Below, in pieces: positions 24,515 to 26,887 of a DNA stretch of 26,887 nucleotides. A program made the translations under genes and the position numbers. The stretch's first letter is position 1. Each line of letters opens with the position of its first letter. The stretch spans positions 125,825-152,711 of the forward strand of contig HF990397.1 of NCBI GenBank assembly GCA_000432775.1, written 5' to 3'. Under the pieces are notes generated by a model. That model worked only from the letters and a program-made list of their open reading frames with translations. It did not search any database and was not told the DNA's origin. This DNA comes from Alistipes sp. CAG:831. GTDB taxonomy: Bacteria > Bacteroidota > Bacteroidia > Bacteroidales > UBA932.

Positions 24515-25192
24515 ATGGGCAATACGACATCCAACACCGAGCAGCAGATACTGGCCTCCGCAGAGAAACTGTTCCTGCAGAAAGGCTTCAGCGCAACCTC
24601 CACTACCGACATCGCACGGAACGCCGGGTGCAACCAGGCACTGGTCCACTATTACTTCCGGACCAAGGAAAACCTCTTCAACAGGATATTCGACGCCAAG
24701 TTCGACTCTGTAATGGACTTCATTGACAGCAGCATGAAGGACGACAGCGATATATTCGGGAACATCCGCAATGCAGTCGGAGCCTACTTCCGGTATCTGA
24801 GCGAGAACGCCTATACCCCGCAGTTCATATTCAACGAACTGATGCAGAACCCAGTCAGGCGCAGGCACATACGTGAAGTGTTCCTGACCAGCCGGCGCAG
24901 CAGCCAGGTCTTCGCCAGAATTCAGGCCATGGTGGAAAAGGCCGCCGAAGCCGGCACCATCCGGAAAATAGACCCCCTGGACCTGATTTTCGACGGTATG
25001 TCCCTGGTAGTTTTTTCCTTTATCACCGCTCCGGTATTCGTAGACCTGCTGGGACGCGACTCCTCCAGTCTGAATAACTTCCTCGAGCACCGCAGGGAAG
25101 AGATCATAACCCTGCTCACCCAGGGGCTCAGACCGGCTTCCTCAGACGCAGGAAGTCCGCGGCATGAATCCGGTACTGAGAGACAGCTATGA
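24515..25192 (+). CDS. TetR/AcrR-family transcriptional regulator
   Basis: A 225-residue regulator. The N-terminal helix-turn-helix is clear: EQQILASAEKLFLQKGF, then STTDIARNAGCNQALVHYYFRTKENLF (residues 9-55). The C-terminal helical ligand-binding domain contains TSRRSSQVFARIQAMVEKA. The frame stays open upstream to an ATG at 24308, but that part is inside trmD and unrelated to TetR; the ATG at 24515, 13 bases after the trmD stop, gives the normal family length. It overlaps the LysE-type exporter by 4 bases (ATGA), so it probably controls that exporter or its own operon. The ligand is unknown, and no palindromic operator was found just upstream. Confidence 0.93.
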   Translation: MGNTTSNTEQQILASAEKLFLQKGFSATSTTDIARNAGCNQALVHYYFRTKENLFNRIFDAKFDSVMDFIDSSMKDDSDIFGNIRNAVGAYFRYLSENAYTPQFIFNELMQNPVRRRHIREVFLTSRRSSQVFARIQAMVEKAAEAGTIRKIDPLDLIFDGMSLVVFSFITAPVFVDLLGRDSSSLNNFLEHRREEIITLLTQGLRPASSDAGSPRHESGTERQL

Positions 25193-25830
25193 TTATCGGA
25201 CTGCTTAAAGGACTGATTGTAGGCATTATAGTCTCGATACCGGTGGGACCGCTCGGCCTGCTGTGCATACCGCGCACTCTGGCCAGAGGACGACGCGCAG
25301 GACTGGCAGTAGGTCTCGGGGGCTCGGCAAGCGACACGCTCTACTCAGCCCTGGCCCTTTTTGCCCTCTCCTTCATCAGCGGCTTCATCGAGGCTCACAA
25401 GGGCTGGGTTCTGCTGGCCGGAGGCCTGATAATCAGCATCACCGGCATCAGGCTCCTGGTCAGCCGCCGCCAGGTCCGCCACCCGGACAGTGTAACCGCC
25501 AGAGCCATGAGTCCCGTACGCCACATCGAAGGAGCCCTCAACGGCTTCCTCATATCGGTAACCAATCCCGGCACTCTGGTCTGCATGCTGTGGCTGTTCA
25601 CTTTCCTGAATGTAGATACAGCCACACCGTCCGTCATGGCTGCAGAATGGGCCGGCACATCCCTGGGCTCAGCCACCTCCTGGTGCCTCATCACATGGGT
25701 CATCAGCACCTTCCGCGACCGCATCACCATCGGCCAGCTCCACATCCTCACCCGCATCTGCGGAGCCGCCATCCTGCTCATCGGCCTGGCCTCCGCCGTC
25801 AAGAGCCTTCCTCTGCTCCAGTCCCTGTAA
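25189..25830 (+). CDS. LysE-family amino acid exporter-like protein
   Basis: A small inner-membrane transporter of 213 residues with about six hydrophobic segments. The N-terminus GLLKGLIVGIIVSIPVGPLG and the mid-protein NGFLISVTNPGTLVCMLW match the two conserved proline-glycine regions of the LysE/RhtB superfamily, whose members export amino acids or related small molecules. The substrate cannot be assigned. Coupling to the TetR gene through a 4-base overlap suggests regulated efflux. No terminator is apparent after the stop; a repeat-rich region begins there. Confidence 0.85.
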   Translation: MIIGLLKGLIVGIIVSIPVGPLGLLCIPRTLARGRRAGLAVGLGGSASDTLYSALALFALSFISGFIEAHKGWVLLAGGLIISITGIRLLVSRRQVRHPDSVTARAMSPVRHIEGALNGFLISVTNPGTLVCMLWLFTFLNVDTATPSVMAAEWAGTSLGSATSWCLITWVISTFRDRITIGQLHILTRICGAAILLIGLASAVKSLPLLQSL

Positions 25831-26043
25831 TCAGCTGTTCGGCCACGTCCGCCATCTGCGGTGCTCATCGCGCTGACGTATTCGGGGGTCGTGGTCCGTA
25901 GCGTGGTCCTTCTCGCCGGAGGTCTGCCTGGGTGGGCAGGTATCCGTTACGGTTCGTCCTGCGGTTCCCGGTTTGACGTCCCCGCACGCCCCATTTCTGT
26001 AACCCGTTGATGGTCAGTTCAGAACGGCCCAACGATGTGCTTT

Positions 26044-26064
26044 CGTCCATTTTAAAAACGGACG
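26044..26064. repeat. 21-base near-palindrome
   Basis: CGTCCATTTT (26044-26053), one central A, then AAAACGGACG (26055-26064). On the minus strand the single mismatch becomes a G-U wobble, giving a 10-bp stem. Confidence 0.6.
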
Positions 26065-26184
26065 CATCCACGGCCACTTACGTTAAGTTCCAGGATGTCA
26101 GCTTGTTCCTGAATCATTGTGTGCGCACTGTTCATTTTCGTTCGCTTGCAGGCGCGGAGTGAAACCGTAACGGCAGCAAATCCC

Positions 26185-26204
26185 GTAATCCGGTGCCGTT
26201 GTGG
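26185..26204 (+). repeat. Direct repeat, copy 1
   Basis: GTAATCCGGTGCCGTTGTGG. It matches copy 2 at 26640-26658 apart from one substitution and one missing base. The core CCGTTGTGG also occurs inverted at 26723-26731. Confidence 0.6.
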
Positions 26205-26243
26205 CATGCCCGCTCCTACGTCCTTCTGCCAGTGGTCCCTTCC

Positions 26244-26283
26244 GTGCCGGAAGGTGACGGTGAAAAGTCACTTCTGCCGGCAC
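26244..26283. repeat. Strong hairpin
   Basis: Outer arms GTGCCGG (26244-26250) and CCGGCAC (26277-26283) pair perfectly. Inner arms GTGAC (26254-26258) and GTCAC (26267-26271) extend the stem around an 8-base loop. No T-run follows on either strand, so it is not a typical terminator. Confidence 0.65.
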
Positions 26284-26431
26284 CTTCTCGAATTCGTTAT
26301 AAGCTGATCCACTTCACAGGTGGCTCTCGGAGGCCAGGCATCGGTTTCCTGCAGACACCACCACCTTCTCGTTTCGGTCCCGTCCAGCCTTTTGCATCTC
26401 CCTCATTCCAAAGCTTCCCGCTTACCTCTTC

Positions 26432-26602
26432 ACTCCTTCGAAAGGAGTCGTGCTTTTCCGCATTTCTGCTCACCTTCCGAAGGTGCGCAATCTCACGGGG
26501 CCCTCTGTAGCGCCTGTGCCCGCGTTTCCGTTTCCAGCCGCCTCTTTCCACCTTCCGAAGGTGTGCCAAATCCGGCAGTATCCGTATCACCTTTGGAAGG
26601 TG
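26432..26602. repeat. Cluster of four related palindromes at about 39-base multiples
   Basis: CACCTTCCGAAGGTG occurs identically at 26471-26485 and 26549-26563. A variant, CACCTTTGGAAGGTG, is at 26588-26602, and a looser relative, ACTCCTT-CGA-AAGGAGT, is at 26432-26448. Their centres are 38, 78 and 39 bases apart. The sequences between them are not similar to each other, so this is not a CRISPR array. Confidence 0.7.
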
Positions 26603-26639
26603 AGCACGTCTATCTTTACCGCAACGACAGGAAAATGCG

Positions 26640-26658
26640 GTAATCAGTGCCGTTGTGG
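26640..26658 (+). repeat. Direct repeat, copy 2
   Basis: GTAATCAGTGCCGTTGTGG, the near-copy of 26185-26204, followed by GAAGGTG, which is half of the palindrome found at 26471-26602. Confidence 0.6.
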
Positions 26659-26715
26659 AAGGTGCCCGGAGAGACAATGCCGTCCAGGAAGCCCATAGCA
26701 AGGATGCGGCGGAAA

Positions 26716-26738
26716 AGCCATTCCACAACGGAATGGCT
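26716..26738. repeat. Hairpin with 9-base arms
   Basis: AGCCATTCC (26716-26724) and GGAATGGCT (26730-26738) pair perfectly around the loop ACAAC. Confidence 0.6.
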
Positions 26739-26804
26739 GCGAGAAGGTGAAGAAAACTCTGCCGAGACACCGGACCACTGCCCTCTCGGAGCGAAGCAAC
26801 TAAG

Positions 26805-26822
26805 CCTTCCCCTAGGGGAAGG
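26805..26822. repeat. Perfect 18-base palindrome, REP-like
   Basis: CCTTCCCCTAGGGGAAGG is a perfect palindrome, followed by TTTGGATGGGGGT. This type of element is often seen in spacers and yields the spurious peptide NLPLGEG when translated. Confidence 0.65.
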
Positions 26823-26843
26823 TTTGGATGGGGGTAAAACATA

Positions 26844-26858
26844 GCCGACCTTGTCGGC
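26844..26858. repeat. Small hairpin
   Basis: GCCGAC (26844-26849) and GTCGGC (26853-26858) pair around CTT. No T-run follows directly on either strand. Confidence 0.45.
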
Positions 26859-26887
26859 CATCCCCCTCTTTCCGCAGAAAGGCCCCG

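Larger units (their letters stand above)
25831..26887. other. About 1 kb intergenic region, repeat- and palindrome-rich, no credible gene
   Basis: No reading frame here has recognisable domains, and the longest (minus strand 26842-26297) is low-complexity translation of the repeats. The DNA contains a 21-base near-palindrome (26044-26064), a strong long hairpin (26244-26283), a series of related palindromes (26432-26602), a 19-20-base duplication (26185-26204 and 26640-26658), a 9-bp hairpin (26716-26738), a perfect 18-base palindrome (26805-26822) and a 6-bp hairpin (26844-26858). This is the profile of a cluster of REP-like elements or a remnant of mobile DNA. I recognise no known structured RNA, tRNA or attachment site. 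Confidence 0.7.

Noticed and set aside
26244..26283. Intrinsic terminator for the LysE-type exporter
   Set aside because: The hairpin is strong but has no T-run on either strand and lies over 400 bases past the stop codon.
26432..26602. CRISPR array
   Set aside because: The repeats are only 15 bases, perfectly palindromic and variable. There are four at most with one spacing double the others, and no cas genes are visible.
26297..26842. 181-codon open frame on the minus strand
   Set aside because: The translation begins PHPNLPLGEG and repeats HLRKV-like units. Both come from palindromic repeats in the DNA, not from a protein.

Overview
The window is typical Bacteroidota (most likely Bacteroidales) chromosome. 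The evidence is family content: a PyrE plus SRPBCC pair, a PG_1098-type methyltransferase, a multi-repeat DUF349 protein next to YidC, and bleomycin-hydrolase-like secreted C1 peptidases. It is supported by the Bacteroidota sigma-70 -7 motif TAnnTTTG, which recurs a short distance before many start codons. The DNA is moderately GC-rich and the codons strongly favour C/G at third positions, so long spurious antisense reading frames are common. Coding is dense, genes run in short operons on both strands, and no tRNA, rRNA, CRISPR array or intact insertion sequence was recognised.

Layout. 1-2019 (minus): an SRPBCC/START-like protein cut by the window edge, pyrE, and a lysO-type lysine exporter. 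2093-4346 (minus): clpB without its N-terminal domain, ending in a clear intrinsic terminator. 4437-8308 (plus): queE, two secreted cysteine peptidases in tandem, and pssA. 8282-9937 (minus): a phosphoglucomutase/phosphomannomutase converging on pssA. 10030-11286 (plus): a PG_1098-family methyltransferase converging on the next operon. 11264-14947 (minus): a membrane sensor with a HAMP region but no output domain, trkH, and a RecD-like helicase, tightly packed. 14961-16065 (minus): gapA with its own promoter and terminator. 16087-18888 (plus): surE-lpxB-dapF. 18889-19038: a repeat-bearing spacer. 19036-23779 (minus): DUF349 protein, yidC, yggS. 23811-25830 (plus): trmD, a TetR regulator and a LysE-type exporter. 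25831-26887: about 1 kb with no credible gene, full of palindromes and short repeats.

Most genes are housekeeping: pyrimidine synthesis (pyrE), protein disaggregation (clpB), queuosine precursor synthesis (queE), phospholipid and lipid A synthesis (pssA, lpxB), sugar phosphate and glycolytic metabolism (pgm, gapA), lysine/peptidoglycan precursor supply (dapF), membrane protein insertion (yidC) and tRNA modification (trmD). The less ordinary parts are the orphan HAMP protein translationally coupled to trkH with no trkA beside it, the N-domain-less ClpB, the tandem peptidases, the closely opposed gapA/surE promoters, two genes predicted to have almost no 5' leader, and the two repeat-rich spacers. 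Nothing here can be declared a new system from sequence alone. The HAMP-TrkH unit and the 25.8-26.9 kb repeat region are the best candidates for follow-up.
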